NCBI GenBank assembly: GCA_949294195.1 | Contig: CASFGK010000025.1 | Span: 1-35,718, forward strand | From: an uncultured Bacteroidales bacterium | Lineage (GTDB): Bacteria > Bacteroidota > Bacteroidia > Bacteroidales > UBA932 | Length of the DNA: 35,718 nucleotides | Direction: 5' to 3' | Shown: piece by piece, positions 1-6,953 of the stretch | Layout: each line of letters starts with the position of its first letter | Position numbering within the stretch: position 1 is the first letter of the stretch | Notes under the pieces: generated by a model | Seen by the model: only the letters and a program-made list of their open reading frames with translations | Database searches by the model: none | Told to the model about the DNA's origin: nothing | Made by a program: the position numbers and the translations under genes

Positions 1-99
1 AGCCGCCCGTGGCTTCGTGAACGGGAGGGGCCCACCGTCTGGTGGGAGGGATTCAGTTTTCCGGTGTCATCCCGACAATATGGTTCTATCAAATAAAAA
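1..99. other. Structured GC-rich window edge, unassigned
   Basis: No complete gene lies here. Three short inverted repeats follow one another: CCCGT at 6-10 with ACGGG at 21-25, CCCACC at 31-36 with GGTGGG at 41-46 around a GTCT loop, and GGGAT at 48-52 with ATCCC at 69-73. On the plus strand two frames stay open from the edge, one stopping at 94-96 and one at 106-108, so the tail of a truncated gene cannot be excluded. The hairpins suggest instead the 3' part of a structured RNA ending at the terminator just downstream. Strand and identity are not determined. Confidence 0.3.
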
Positions 100-149
100 A
101 AGAGAGTGACTCCAATGCCTTATGGCTTTTGGGTCACCCTCCTTTTTTA
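91..149. terminator. Bidirectional rho-independent terminator
   Basis: A long imperfect stem pairs 102-110 plus CCAA with TTGG plus 133-141, with one bulged T, one mismatch and a GCC/GGC inner hairpin. It is flanked by an A-rich run at 91-100 and a T run at 143-148, so it can work in both directions. It serves the end of the DUF4301 gene on the minus strand, and whatever lies left of the window on the plus strand. The DUF4301 stop codon lies inside the T run. Confidence 0.75.
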
Positions 150-1649
150 TCTGTTCTCCGGCTGATGCGCAGGACGCAGAAGATCAAGCACTGTCTTGAC
201 TGGATTGAATGTCTCTGACGGCACCTCTACGAACAATGTATTCCAGTCGCTCATGGATCCGTTCCAGAGTCCCGGAAGTTCGAGCGCCTTGAGTTCGCGG
301 CCCTGATAACTCTTGGAGCTTATGAATCCCGCTTCATGATCCACATGCTGCTGAAGGTCGAAACTCTGCCCCTTGTAATCGTGCAGGCAGCATACGATAT
401 CCACAGGATTGAAATGGGTAGCCTCGGACAGAGCCTTGCGTGCGGACTCGTCTGCCATGTTGATCTGAACGCCTTCGAGAATCTGAAGCGATGTCGAGCC
501 GTCCTTCTCTCTGATGATGAAAGGTCCGCCTCCCGGCTCTCCCTCATTCTTGACCATACCGCAGACACGTATAGGACGGTCAAGCTTGCGACGGAGCACT
601 TCAGTCCTTGTCTTTGCATCAGGGAACTGCGGGAGAGAGATACACAGCTCCTTCTCAAGGAACTGCCGGATTTCATCGCACAGAGCATCGTCCTCAGGAA
701 CGGCATCCAGCCTGCGGAGATACCCGTATATCCTGTCCCTCAGCTCCAGACACTTGCCCATAAGGACTTTCTTGTATTTGGCAGTTGCCGGAAGATACCT
801 GTCATGTGCGACATTATCTATATTCTTGATGGAAACGAGCTCCTCTTTCAGGGCGTTGAGATTGTTCAGCAAAGCGCCATGTCCGGCAGGTCGGAAAAGG
901 AGAGAATCCGTTTCGGTACGGAACGGGTTGTTGTTCACATCTACGGCGACAGTGTCGGTAGCCTTGTCCTGATAGGTAAATGTGACATTGTACTTCACTC
1001 CGAAACGTTTTTCGTATTTTTCCTTTACGGAATCGAACAGGGTCCGGAAAAGATGCTCGTGCTCAGGAGAGATTGTCACGATGATATTTGCGGTGCCGTC
1101 ATCATTGCGCATGTATTCCTGGGCCTCGACAAGATGCTCTTCAAATGCAGTGCGGACTTCCTCCGCATATTTATGGAACAGAATCACACCTTTGGGTTTG
1201 GAACCGTATCCGAGAGGCTCTTCTTTCAGCGTCTTCTCCAGAACATTCTCCGCATAGGCGTCAGTAGAATCATTTTCACCGAAAATGGCTTTGTCGTAGA
1301 AAGCGAATTTCCCGATATTCCCGACAAAGCGGCGGGCAGGAGCATCTTCAGCAAGCTCTTTACCTTCTTTAAGGGCCTCAAGACCGGCAAACAGATCCTT
1401 GAACATACGCGAAGCGGCACCGGAAGCAGGAACGAACTTGCATTTTCCGTTTACAACAGCAGATTCATAATACTTTTCAGCAGCTTCCGCCTCCTGCTCC
1501 GAAAGCACGGCAATCCCTTTCTGCGGAGTAGCGGGAGCACAGATTTTCATCCATGGAAACCCTTTCTTGAATCTCTCTATCTGCTGTTCCACGACAGCTG
1601 CAGACGAACCTCTGGATTCAATCTGCTTCAAATCATCCGAATTGAACAT
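147..1649 (-). CDS. DUF4301 family protein, possibly nucleotidyltransferase-like
   Basis: This 500-residue protein matches the DUF4301 family as I recall it, at full length, including the typical N-terminus (MFNSDDLKQIESRG). No signal peptide or membrane segment is visible, so it should be cytosolic. Two glycine-rich motifs stand out: PASGAASRM at about residues 74-82 and RPAGHGALL at about 253-261. They resemble the nucleotide-binding G-x-G-x-x-R loop and the P-x-GHG element of UDP-sugar pyrophosphorylases. A sugar-nucleotide transferase fold is therefore an inference; the substrate is unknown. The gene is last in a minus-strand run after recF, DUF721 and pdxB, 42 bases after the pdxB stop, and no clear promoter of the TAnnTTTG type lies in that gap. 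A 444-codon antisense frame overlaps it but shows no protein features. Confidence 0.85.
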   Translation of the reverse strand: MFNSDDLKQIESRGSSAAVVEQQIERFKKGFPWMKICAPATPQKGIAVLSEQEAEAAEKYYESAVVNGKCKFVPASGAASRMFKDLFAGLEALKEGKELAEDAPARRFVGNIGKFAFYDKAIFGENDSTDAYAENVLEKTLKEEPLGYGSKPKGVILFHKYAEEVRTAFEEHLVEAQEYMRNDDGTANIIVTISPEHEHLFRTLFDSVKEKYEKRFGVKYNVTFTYQDKATDTVAVDVNNNPFRTETDSLLFRPAGHGALLNNLNALKEELVSIKNIDNVAHDRYLPATAKYKKVLMGKCLELRDRIYGYLRRLDAVPEDDALCDEIRQFLEKELCISLPQFPDAKTRTEVLRRKLDRPIRVCGMVKNEGEPGGGPFIIREKDGSTSLQILEGVQINMADESARKALSEATHFNPVDIVCCLHDYKGQSFDLQQHVDHEAGFISSKSYQGRELKALELPGLWNGSMSDWNTLFVEVPSETFNPVKTVLDLLRPAHQPENR

Positions 1650-1691
1650 GGTAACTTTGGTTTTTATTAGTTTAGTATTGTCATAAAATTT

Positions 1692-2732
1692 TCATCCGAT
1701 GTATATCTCCCGGCGGTACTTGTACTCCGAACGAAGCTGTTCGAATCTGTCAGGCTGCATTCTCAGCATGAAGTCATCTGTAAAAATCGGGTAATTGTAC
1801 TGCAGTACGGATGTTATCTCCCCCTGATTCATCCCTCGCAGATCCAGCTTTACCGGTTCGTAATCCGCAGACTCTGTCCCGGGGAAGAAGTCATACAGCG
1901 GTTCTATTCCGAAATGTCTGGCCACTGCTCTGACAGACAATGCCGTTCCGTTCTGCTTGCCCTGATATGAATATCCGGCTATATGAGGAGTGGCGATGTC
2001 CGTCATGTCAAGCAAAGCCCTGTTGATGTCCGGTTCGTTGTTCCACGTATCGATTATCACCGGACCCAGCTTGGGAATCGCTTCTATCAGGGCGTTTTCA
2101 TCCACGACTTCCCCTCTGGATGCATTGATAAAGAATGCACCGGGGCGCATCATTGCAAAGAACGATGCGTCTGCCATCCTGCGCGTAGTATCGTCAAGAG
2201 GAGTATGCATCGTCACTATATGCGAGCTTGACAGGAGATGCTCGAGCGATGAAAAGCCTTCAGGTCCTTCAAGCGCCTCTCTTGGGGGGTCATACCTCAA
2301 CACCCTGAAACCGAGATGCTCAGCCATATGCTCTATTTTCCTGCCAACATTGCCCACACCTATTATACCTATGACAGGAGAATCCAGCTTGATGAACTTT
2401 CTGGAAGCCGTACCGTAAAGGGCAGAAAAAACATACTGCATCACTCCGCCGGCATTGCACCCTTCCGCATTGTGGACTTCAATGCCATGAGACTTGCAAT
2501 ATGGGAAATCAATATGGTCCGTACCAATGGTTGCCGTAGCTATCATGCTCACTTCAGAGCCGTCGAGCAAGGCTGCATCGCATCTGGTCCTTGTCCGGAT
2601 TATAAGGGCATCCGCATCCCTGACATCTTCAGAAGTAATGTCTTTGCCTTCAACATAATTGATGTCCGCATAAGGTTCGAAAACACCTTCCAGAAAAGGT
2701 ATGTTTTTGTCTGCTACTATCTTAGGTCTCAT
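1692..2732 (-). CDS. pdxB: Erythronate-4-phosphate dehydrogenase PdxB
   Basis: PdxB oxidises 4-phospho-D-erythronate in the DXP-dependent branch of pyridoxal phosphate synthesis, in the cytosol. The 346-residue protein has the D-isomer-specific 2-hydroxyacid dehydrogenase layout. The NAD-binding loop GVGNVG is at 125-130, and Arg206 (in ASRGE), Glu233 (in NNEP) and His250 (in TPHIAGY) fit the catalytic triad of the family. The C-terminal extension after about residue 285 corresponds to the PdxB dimerisation domain and separates it from generic dehydrogenases. It is slightly shorter than the Escherichia coli enzyme (about 378 residues). It sits 51 bases after the DUF721 gene on the same strand. 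A weak TAACTTTA element at 2751-2758 on the minus strand might give it some separate transcription. Confidence 0.9.
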   Translation of the reverse strand: MRPKIVADKNIPFLEGVFEPYADINYVEGKDITSEDVRDADALIIRTRTRCDAALLDGSEVSMIATATIGTDHIDFPYCKSHGIEVHNAEGCNAGGVMQYVFSALYGTASRKFIKLDSPVIGIIGVGNVGRKIEHMAEHLGFRVLRYDPPREALEGPEGFSSLEHLLSSSHIVTMHTPLDDTTRRMADASFFAMMRPGAFFINASRGEVVDENALIEAIPKLGPVIIDTWNNEPDINRALLDMTDIATPHIAGYSYQGKQNGTALSVRAVARHFGIEPLYDFFPGTESADYEPVKLDLRGMNQGEITSVLQYNYPIFTDDFMLRMQPDRFEQLRSEYKYRREIYIG

Positions 2733-2783
2733 AATTTCTTTTCGGAGATGTAAAGTTAGTAAGAATAACCGAAAGTTGGACCG

Positions 2784-3152
2784 TCATCTCAGGACAATAT
2801 CTTTCACATACACCCCAGTATCTGTATCCTTGACAAACAGTTCGTCCTCGGCAAGGAAGCCGTTCATCAGATCAAGAATGCGCGACTTGCTGTAAAAAAG
2901 ACGGTTCCTCAGCACAGAAGAGCTGATGCTGCAGTACAGGACGCGGTTTTTCAGATAACGGTTCACTGTATACGGACCTGCCCCCGAAGCTCTGTCCCAC
3001 GCCTCGAAAATGCGCTGGCGGTTAAGCCCGTTTACAAGTTTCATTTCATTGATATACTGCTTTACAAGCTCATCCATGGAATAAGCTTCCTTTCTTGCGA
3101 GACGTACTGTGCCTTTCCGTCCCGATTTCCTGTATGAACTGGAAGAATCCAT
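2784..3152 (-). CDS. DUF721 / DciA-like protein
   Basis: This 122-residue protein has the DUF721 layout: a basic N-terminus, then a compact domain from about Met26 (MDELVKQYINEM) with the typical pattern of a helix, EAWDRASG, and then a strand-rich part (LYCSISSSVLRNRLFYSKSRIL). DUF721 includes DciA, the ancestral loader or operator of the replicative helicase in bacteria lacking DnaC. A role in DNA replication is known for some members and inferred here. It follows recF by 17 bases on the same strand, an arrangement common in Bacteroidota and consistent with co-expression. Met26 is a possible alternative start, but the basic leader is kept because the frame is open and the recF spacing is natural. 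Confidence 0.85.
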   Translation of the reverse strand: MDSSSSYRKSGRKGTVRLARKEAYSMDELVKQYINEMKLVNGLNRQRIFEAWDRASGAGPYTVNRYLKNRVLYCSISSSVLRNRLFYSKSRILDLMNGFLAEDELFVKDTDTGVYVKDIVLR

Positions 3153-3169
3153 TACCTTAATTATATATG

Positions 3170-4300
3170 TTATGCCGGGGGAAGGTCTTCACCATCAGTG
3201 TCACTGCACAGGCGGAACTCGCCTGCCTCGGTTTCGAAATACGAGCGGTCGTCCGTTATGCGGTCCACGATTCCGGCCATACGCACCTTATTGCTGTCCG
3301 TAATGAAAATCTGGCCGAAATCACTGCTGGAAACCATAGACAGAAGATTCGATATGCGGTTCATGTCCAGCTTGTCAAACACATCATCAAGCAGAAGCAT
3401 CGGAGCGAAGCCGCAGCTTCTCTTCATTATTTCATACTGGGAGAACTTCAGCGATACCAGAAAAGACTTCTGCTGTCCCTGGGAGCCGCATTTTCGTATA
3501 GGCCACCCGTCCATCACAAACTCCATGTCATCTCTCTGTACTCCGGCAGTCGTGTATTTCAGGACCCTGTCCTTATCGAAAGAAGCCGCAAGAAGATCCG
3601 TCAGAGAACCTCTGTCCAGATCGGAACGGTACCTTATATCGATCTGCTCCGATTTTCCTGAAAGCATCCCGTAAAACTCCGCCGCCACAGGACGGATGTC
3701 TTCCACGAACTTCTTCCTGGCTTCATATACAGGCACGGCATACGCCTGCATCCTCGAATCGATTACCGAAAGGAGTTCCCTGTCCACATGCATGTCCTTG
3801 AGCATCCTGTTCCTCTGCTGGAGCAGACGGTTGTACTGCTGCAGCGACGAAAGATATTCCCTGTCTATCTGCGACAGGACCGAATTCACAAACCTGCGCC
3901 TTTCCTCTCCAGATTCGCTTACCAGCGAAATGTCTTCCGGAGACACCATCACTACAGGCAACTCTCCGATATGGGAGGAGATCCTGCCGTATGGCTTGTC
4001 ATCACGTTTCAGCTTCTTTTCCCCGGTTGAATCCACACGTATGGAAAAACGGCTTTCCAGGGAATTCTGCATCCTGTAGGTACCGCATATTGAAAAGGAG
4101 GATGTACCGTATCTGAAATTGAATCTGTCGGAAGAAGAGAAGGCGCTCTTGGTCATGGAAAGGTAGTAGACTGCGTCCAGAAGATTTGTCTTGCCCTCTC
4201 CGTTATTGCCGGATATACAGTTGAGATTGGGGGAAAATGTCAGTTCCTGAAGGCGTATGTTCCTGAAATCTGCTATCGTTATTTTTTCCAATATCGGCAT
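3170..4300 (-). CDS. recF: DNA replication and repair protein RecF
   Basis: RecF is an SMC-like ATPase that, with RecO and RecR, helps load RecA at gapped DNA. The 376-residue length is normal. The Walker A motif GNNGEGKTN is at residues 31-39. The ABC signature-like GSQGQQKS and the Walker B segment MLLLDDVFDKLD lie toward the C-terminus, as expected. The start ATG is preceded on the minus strand by TATCTTTG (4320-4327), a Bacteroidota -7 element, giving a very short leader. The gene is divergent from the TPR gene at 4417 and heads the likely recF-DUF721-pdxB-DUF4301 transcript. Confidence 0.95.
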   Translation of the reverse strand: MPILEKITIADFRNIRLQELTFSPNLNCISGNNGEGKTNLLDAVYYLSMTKSAFSSSDRFNFRYGTSSFSICGTYRMQNSLESRFSIRVDSTGEKKLKRDDKPYGRISSHIGELPVVMVSPEDISLVSESGEERRRFVNSVLSQIDREYLSSLQQYNRLLQQRNRMLKDMHVDRELLSVIDSRMQAYAVPVYEARKKFVEDIRPVAAEFYGMLSGKSEQIDIRYRSDLDRGSLTDLLAASFDKDRVLKYTTAGVQRDDMEFVMDGWPIRKCGSQGQQKSFLVSLKFSQYEIMKRSCGFAPMLLLDDVFDKLDMNRISNLLSMVSSSDFGQIFITDSNKVRMAGIVDRITDDRSYFETEAGEFRLCSDTDGEDLPPA

Positions 4301-4319
4301 ATCTGTATCTATATCTATG

Positions 4320-4327
4320 CAAAGATA
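4320..4327 (-). promoter_or_regulatory. Promoter -7 element for recF
   Basis: TATCTTTG read on the minus strand matches the Bacteroidota TAnnTTTG element. No convincing TTTG box is visible at the usual upstream distance; that region overlaps the TTG box of the divergent TPR promoter. Confidence 0.5.
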
Positions 4328-4348
4328 GGGATTTCGGTCAATTTATAA

Positions 4349-4379
4349 TTGTTGGTTTGGACAAATTTTTATAAATTTG
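4349..4379 (+). promoter_or_regulatory. Promoter for the TPR gene and yebC
   Basis: TTG at 4349-4351 and TAAATTTG at 4372-4379 are separated by exactly 20 bases, fitting the Bacteroidota promoter form. Transcription should begin around 4386, leaving a leader of about 30 A-rich bases before the ATG at 4417. Confidence 0.65.
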
Positions 4380-4416
4380 CCGCTCATTTTGTGGAAATCA
4401 AAAATAATATTATAAA

Positions 4417-5085
4417 ATGGATAAAGAAACAAGAAAAGAAAACGCTGAAGCAGTGGTGGAAGCGGTTTCCAAGACAGACCTCTTTTTCAAAGAGAACAGA
4501 AACACTATTCTTATTGCACTGGCAGTCCTGATAGTGGCCGGAGTCGCGTTCTTCTGTTATCACAAGTTCGTATACGAAGTGCAGAGGGCAGAGGCCCAGG
4601 AGCAGATGTATCCTGCTGAAAACAATTTCCGCAGCATGGAGTACGAACTTGCCCTGAACGGTGACGGCAACGTTATGGGATTCTCCCAGATCATCAGCGA
4701 CTATGGAAAGAAAGCCGGCAAGGCCGTCTACTTCTATGCAGGAGTATGCGAGCTCCAGCTGGGAAATTTCGAGCAGGCAATCAAGTATCTCAGTTCATAC
4801 AACGGCAAGGACAGCATTCTCAAGGCACGTGCCGCCGCATGTATCGGTGATGCATATGTAGGTCTTGAAGACTATGCCGCAGCTCTTGGATACTTTGAAA
4901 AGGCGGCTGATACCATTGACAACATTTATGCGGCAGGATATCTTCTGAAAGCCGCTGCCGTATGCGAGAAGCTCGGCCAGAAAGACAAGGCTCTGGCTTT
5001 CTACAAGGAAATCAAGGACCAGTACCCGCAGTCAATGGAAGGATACGATATCGACAAGTACATTTCAAGAATAGAAGCCGAATAA
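4417..5085 (+). CDS. Membrane-anchored tetratricopeptide repeat protein
   Basis: The 222-residue protein has a charged N-terminus, one hydrophobic segment at about residues 29-48 (ILIALAVLIVAGVAFFCY) and no signal cleavage site. This suggests an inner-membrane anchor with the C-terminal part in the periplasm. The rest is helical with tetratricopeptide-like repeats, for example around YAAALGYFEKAA and KALAFYKEIKDQYPQ. The layout resembles YfgM-type or general TPR scaffold proteins that bind other proteins, but no partner can be named. It is divergent from recF, a pairing often seen in Bacteroidales. It ends one base before the yebC start, so the two are almost certainly translated from one mRNA. 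Confidence 0.85.
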   Translation: MDKETRKENAEAVVEAVSKTDLFFKENRNTILIALAVLIVAGVAFFCYHKFVYEVQRAEAQEQMYPAENNFRSMEYELALNGDGNVMGFSQIISDYGKKAGKAVYFYAGVCELQLGNFEQAIKYLSSYNGKDSILKARAAACIGDAYVGLEDYAAALGYFEKAADTIDNIYAAGYLLKAAAVCEKLGQKDKALAFYKEIKDQYPQSMEGYDIDKYISRIEAE

Positions 5086-5086
5086 T

Positions 5087-5827
5087 ATGGGAAGAGCATT
5101 CGAATTCAGGAAAGAAAGAAAATTCAAACGTTGGGGTCACATGGCCCGCACATTTACCAAAATCGGTAAAGAAATAACCATAGCAGTAAAGCAGGGCGGT
5201 CCTGATGTGACCGGAAACCCGAGACTCAGGGCTCTGCTCCAGACAGCGCGCAGCGAAAACATGCCGAAAGACAACATCGAGCGTGCTATCAAAAGGGCAA
5301 GCGACAAGGACCAGAGCGACTACAAGGAAATAGTGCTCGAGGGATACGGCCCTCACGGCGTGGCCTTTCTTGTTGAAGCCGCTACTGACAACAACAACAG
5401 GACAGTGGCAAACGTTCGCTCATATTTCACCAAAAGCGGCGGTTCGCTCGGGACATCAGGCAGCGTGGAATATATGTTTGACCACAAAAGCATGTTCCGT
5501 ATAAAGAGCGACAAGCCTGTTGATATTGACGAGCTTGAACTTGAACTTATTGACTTCGGTGCAGATGAAGTATTTGAGGAGGAAGACGAAGACGGGAACA
5601 AGGAAATTCTCATATACGGAGAATACACTGCTTTCAACAGTATCCAGAAATACATCGAAGACCACGGATATGAAATGCTTTCCGGTGAATTCACCAGAAT
5701 TCCCAATGTAGATCTGAAGGATATCGCTCCCGAAGACAGGGTGGAACTGGACAAGCTTGTCGAAAGACTTGAAGAGGATGATGATGTACAGAATGTATAT
5801 CACACAATGAAGCCTCTTGAAGAGTAA
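5087..5827 (+). CDS. yebC: YebC/PmpR family protein
   Basis: This 246-residue protein matches the YebC family throughout: an N-terminal GRAFEFRKERKFKRWGHMARTFTKIGKEI segment in a slightly varied form, then RSENMPKDNIERAIK, EGYGPHGVAFLVE and NNNRTVANVRSYFTKSGG. Family members are cytosolic proteins described as transcriptional regulators (PmpR) or, more recently, as factors that relieve ribosome stalling; which role applies here is not visible. The acidic C-terminal half is typical. Only one base separates it from the TPR gene stop. The N-terminus reads RKFKRW rather than the more usual KRKAAKD-type sequence, a lineage difference rather than damage. Confidence 0.93.
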   Translation: MGRAFEFRKERKFKRWGHMARTFTKIGKEITIAVKQGGPDVTGNPRLRALLQTARSENMPKDNIERAIKRASDKDQSDYKEIVLEGYGPHGVAFLVEAATDNNNRTVANVRSYFTKSGGSLGTSGSVEYMFDHKSMFRIKSDKPVDIDELELELIDFGADEVFEEEDEDGNKEILIYGEYTAFNSIQKYIEDHGYEMLSGEFTRIPNVDLKDIAPEDRVELDKLVERLEEDDDVQNVYHTMKPLEE

Positions 5828-5837
5828 CAGTCCACGG

Positions 5838-5889
5838 TATTCCGGAATATCATACCGGCAGGATACTGGCAACCAGTACCTGCCGGTAT
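5838..5889. terminator. Inverted-repeat hairpin after yebC, possible terminator
   Basis: A long near-perfect stem pairs 5852-5868 with 5873-5889 around a CAA loop, with one bulged A. It is preceded by a 12-base perfect palindrome, TATTCCGGAATA, at 5838-5849. The stem is strong, but no T run follows (TTACGTTATC), so it is not a classic rho-independent terminator. It lies between yebC and the recombinase gene. Confidence 0.5.
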
Positions 5890-5908
5890 TACGTTATCGG
5901 GTGTTCGC

Positions 5909-5938
5909 TTGGTTTTCACAATTTTGGCAATAAACCAA
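5909..5938. repeat. Inverted repeat upstream of the recombinase gene
   Basis: TTGGTTT at 5909-5915 is repeated inverted as AAACCAA at 5932-5938, 16 bases apart and ending 13 bases before the recombinase ATG. A nested TTTTGG/CCAAAA pair overlaps it. It could be an operator or a recombinase-binding site, but chance in AT-rich DNA is also possible. Confidence 0.35.
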
Positions 5939-5951
5939 AACAGATTGAACC

Positions 5952-6899
5952 ATGAAACATCCCAACAGAACTAAAAGCGCCTTTCTTGACTGGCTTCGGG
6001 AACAGGCATCCTCACTGAATGAAGCCGGTAAATTCGGAACCTCCAGAAACTACAGGAGAGCATACAGCAGTTATGCATCGTTTGCCGCAGAATCCGGAGC
6101 GCCGTCATGGCCGGACGGCAATACTATCCTGAAATACAGTACATGGCTGCAGCACAGAGGTATTGTACGCAATACCGTTTCATTCTATATGAGAATCCTT
6201 CGGGCGGCATACAACAAAGCCGCCGATACCGGACTGGTAATACAGCAGTATCCTTTCACAAAAGTATATACGGGAGTTGACCGGACAAAAAAACGCGCCC
6301 TTGACGAAAGAATGATTGTCCGGATTCTGAAAATGGACCTTGGCGCAGACCGTATCCTTGACCTAACCAGAGACATGTTCATATTCAGCTATTGTACCAG
6401 AGGTATGGCATTCGTGGACATGATAATGCTCAAAAGAGGAAACATCAGAGGGAACTCAATTGTATACAGCAGGAAAAAGACAGGACAGATTCTTACAATA
6501 AGGATTGAAGACAGCATCCGCCGTATCATGGAAAAGTACAGAAGCAGTGCATCCGACTATATATTCCCCGTGCTGCATCAGGATTCTCCTGCGTCAATCT
6601 ACAGACAGTACCAGACAGCACTCGGATATTACAACCGCAATCTCAAGCGTCTGGGAAAACTGGCAGGCACGGAAACAGGCCTGTCATCATATGTCGCACG
6701 CCATTCATGGGCAAGCAATGCCAGAAAACACAATATACCTTTGGCCGTAATCAGTGCAGGAATGGGGCATGATTCAGAAAAGACAACATGCGTATATCTG
6801 GCCTCCGTTGACAGTTCATGTGTCGATGCCGCAAACCGTGAAATTCTTTCATCACTTGACAAGGCAGAAGGAGATTGGGAGAACTTCAATCAGGAGTAG
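5952..6899 (+). CDS. Tyrosine recombinase (phage-integrase family), solitary
   Basis: The 315-residue protein has an N-terminal SAM-like core-binding region (about 8-100) and a C-terminal catalytic domain. Visible catalytic positions are Arg150 (CTRGMAF), Lys175 (RKKTGQ), Arg250 with His251 (YVARHSWAS), His273 (GMGHDS) and nucleophile Tyr282 (CVYLAS). The first histidine of the usual H-x-x-R box is Tyr247. This YVARHSWA form is common among Bacteroidota recombinases, including invertases that switch surface-structure genes in Bacteroides fragilis. XerC and XerD are similar in size, so a house-keeping role is not fully excluded. No other mobile-element gene, att-like direct repeat or flanking tRNA is visible. 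A gene of the Wzi family follows 54 bases downstream. Confidence 0.9.
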   Translation: MKHPNRTKSAFLDWLREQASSLNEAGKFGTSRNYRRAYSSYASFAAESGAPSWPDGNTILKYSTWLQHRGIVRNTVSFYMRILRAAYNKAADTGLVIQQYPFTKVYTGVDRTKKRALDERMIVRILKMDLGADRILDLTRDMFIFSYCTRGMAFVDMIMLKRGNIRGNSIVYSRKKTGQILTIRIEDSIRRIMEKYRSSASDYIFPVLHQDSPASIYRQYQTALGYYNRNLKRLGKLAGTETGLSSYVARHSWASNARKHNIPLAVISAGMGHDSEKTTCVYLASVDSSCVDAANREILSSLDKAEGDWENFNQE

Positions 6900-6922
6900 C
6901 ATGAAAATACCTGAACTGTTTC

Positions 6923-6930
6923 TAAATTTG
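6923..6930 (+). promoter_or_regulatory. Promoter -7 element upstream of the Wzi-family gene
   Basis: TAAATTTG lies 24 to 31 bases before the first ATG at 6954. No matching TTG or TTTG box is found about 20 bases upstream, so activity is uncertain and the gene may also be read from the recombinase transcript. Confidence 0.4.
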
Positions 6931-6953
6931 CACCGTATTTTATAACTGCCGTT

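Noticed and set aside
336-1670. 444-codon open frame on the plus strand across the DUF4301 gene
   Set aside because: It is antisense to a recognisable full-length protein. Its translation is Leu/Phe/Arg-rich with no domain, signal or promoter, so it is best explained as a shadow frame.
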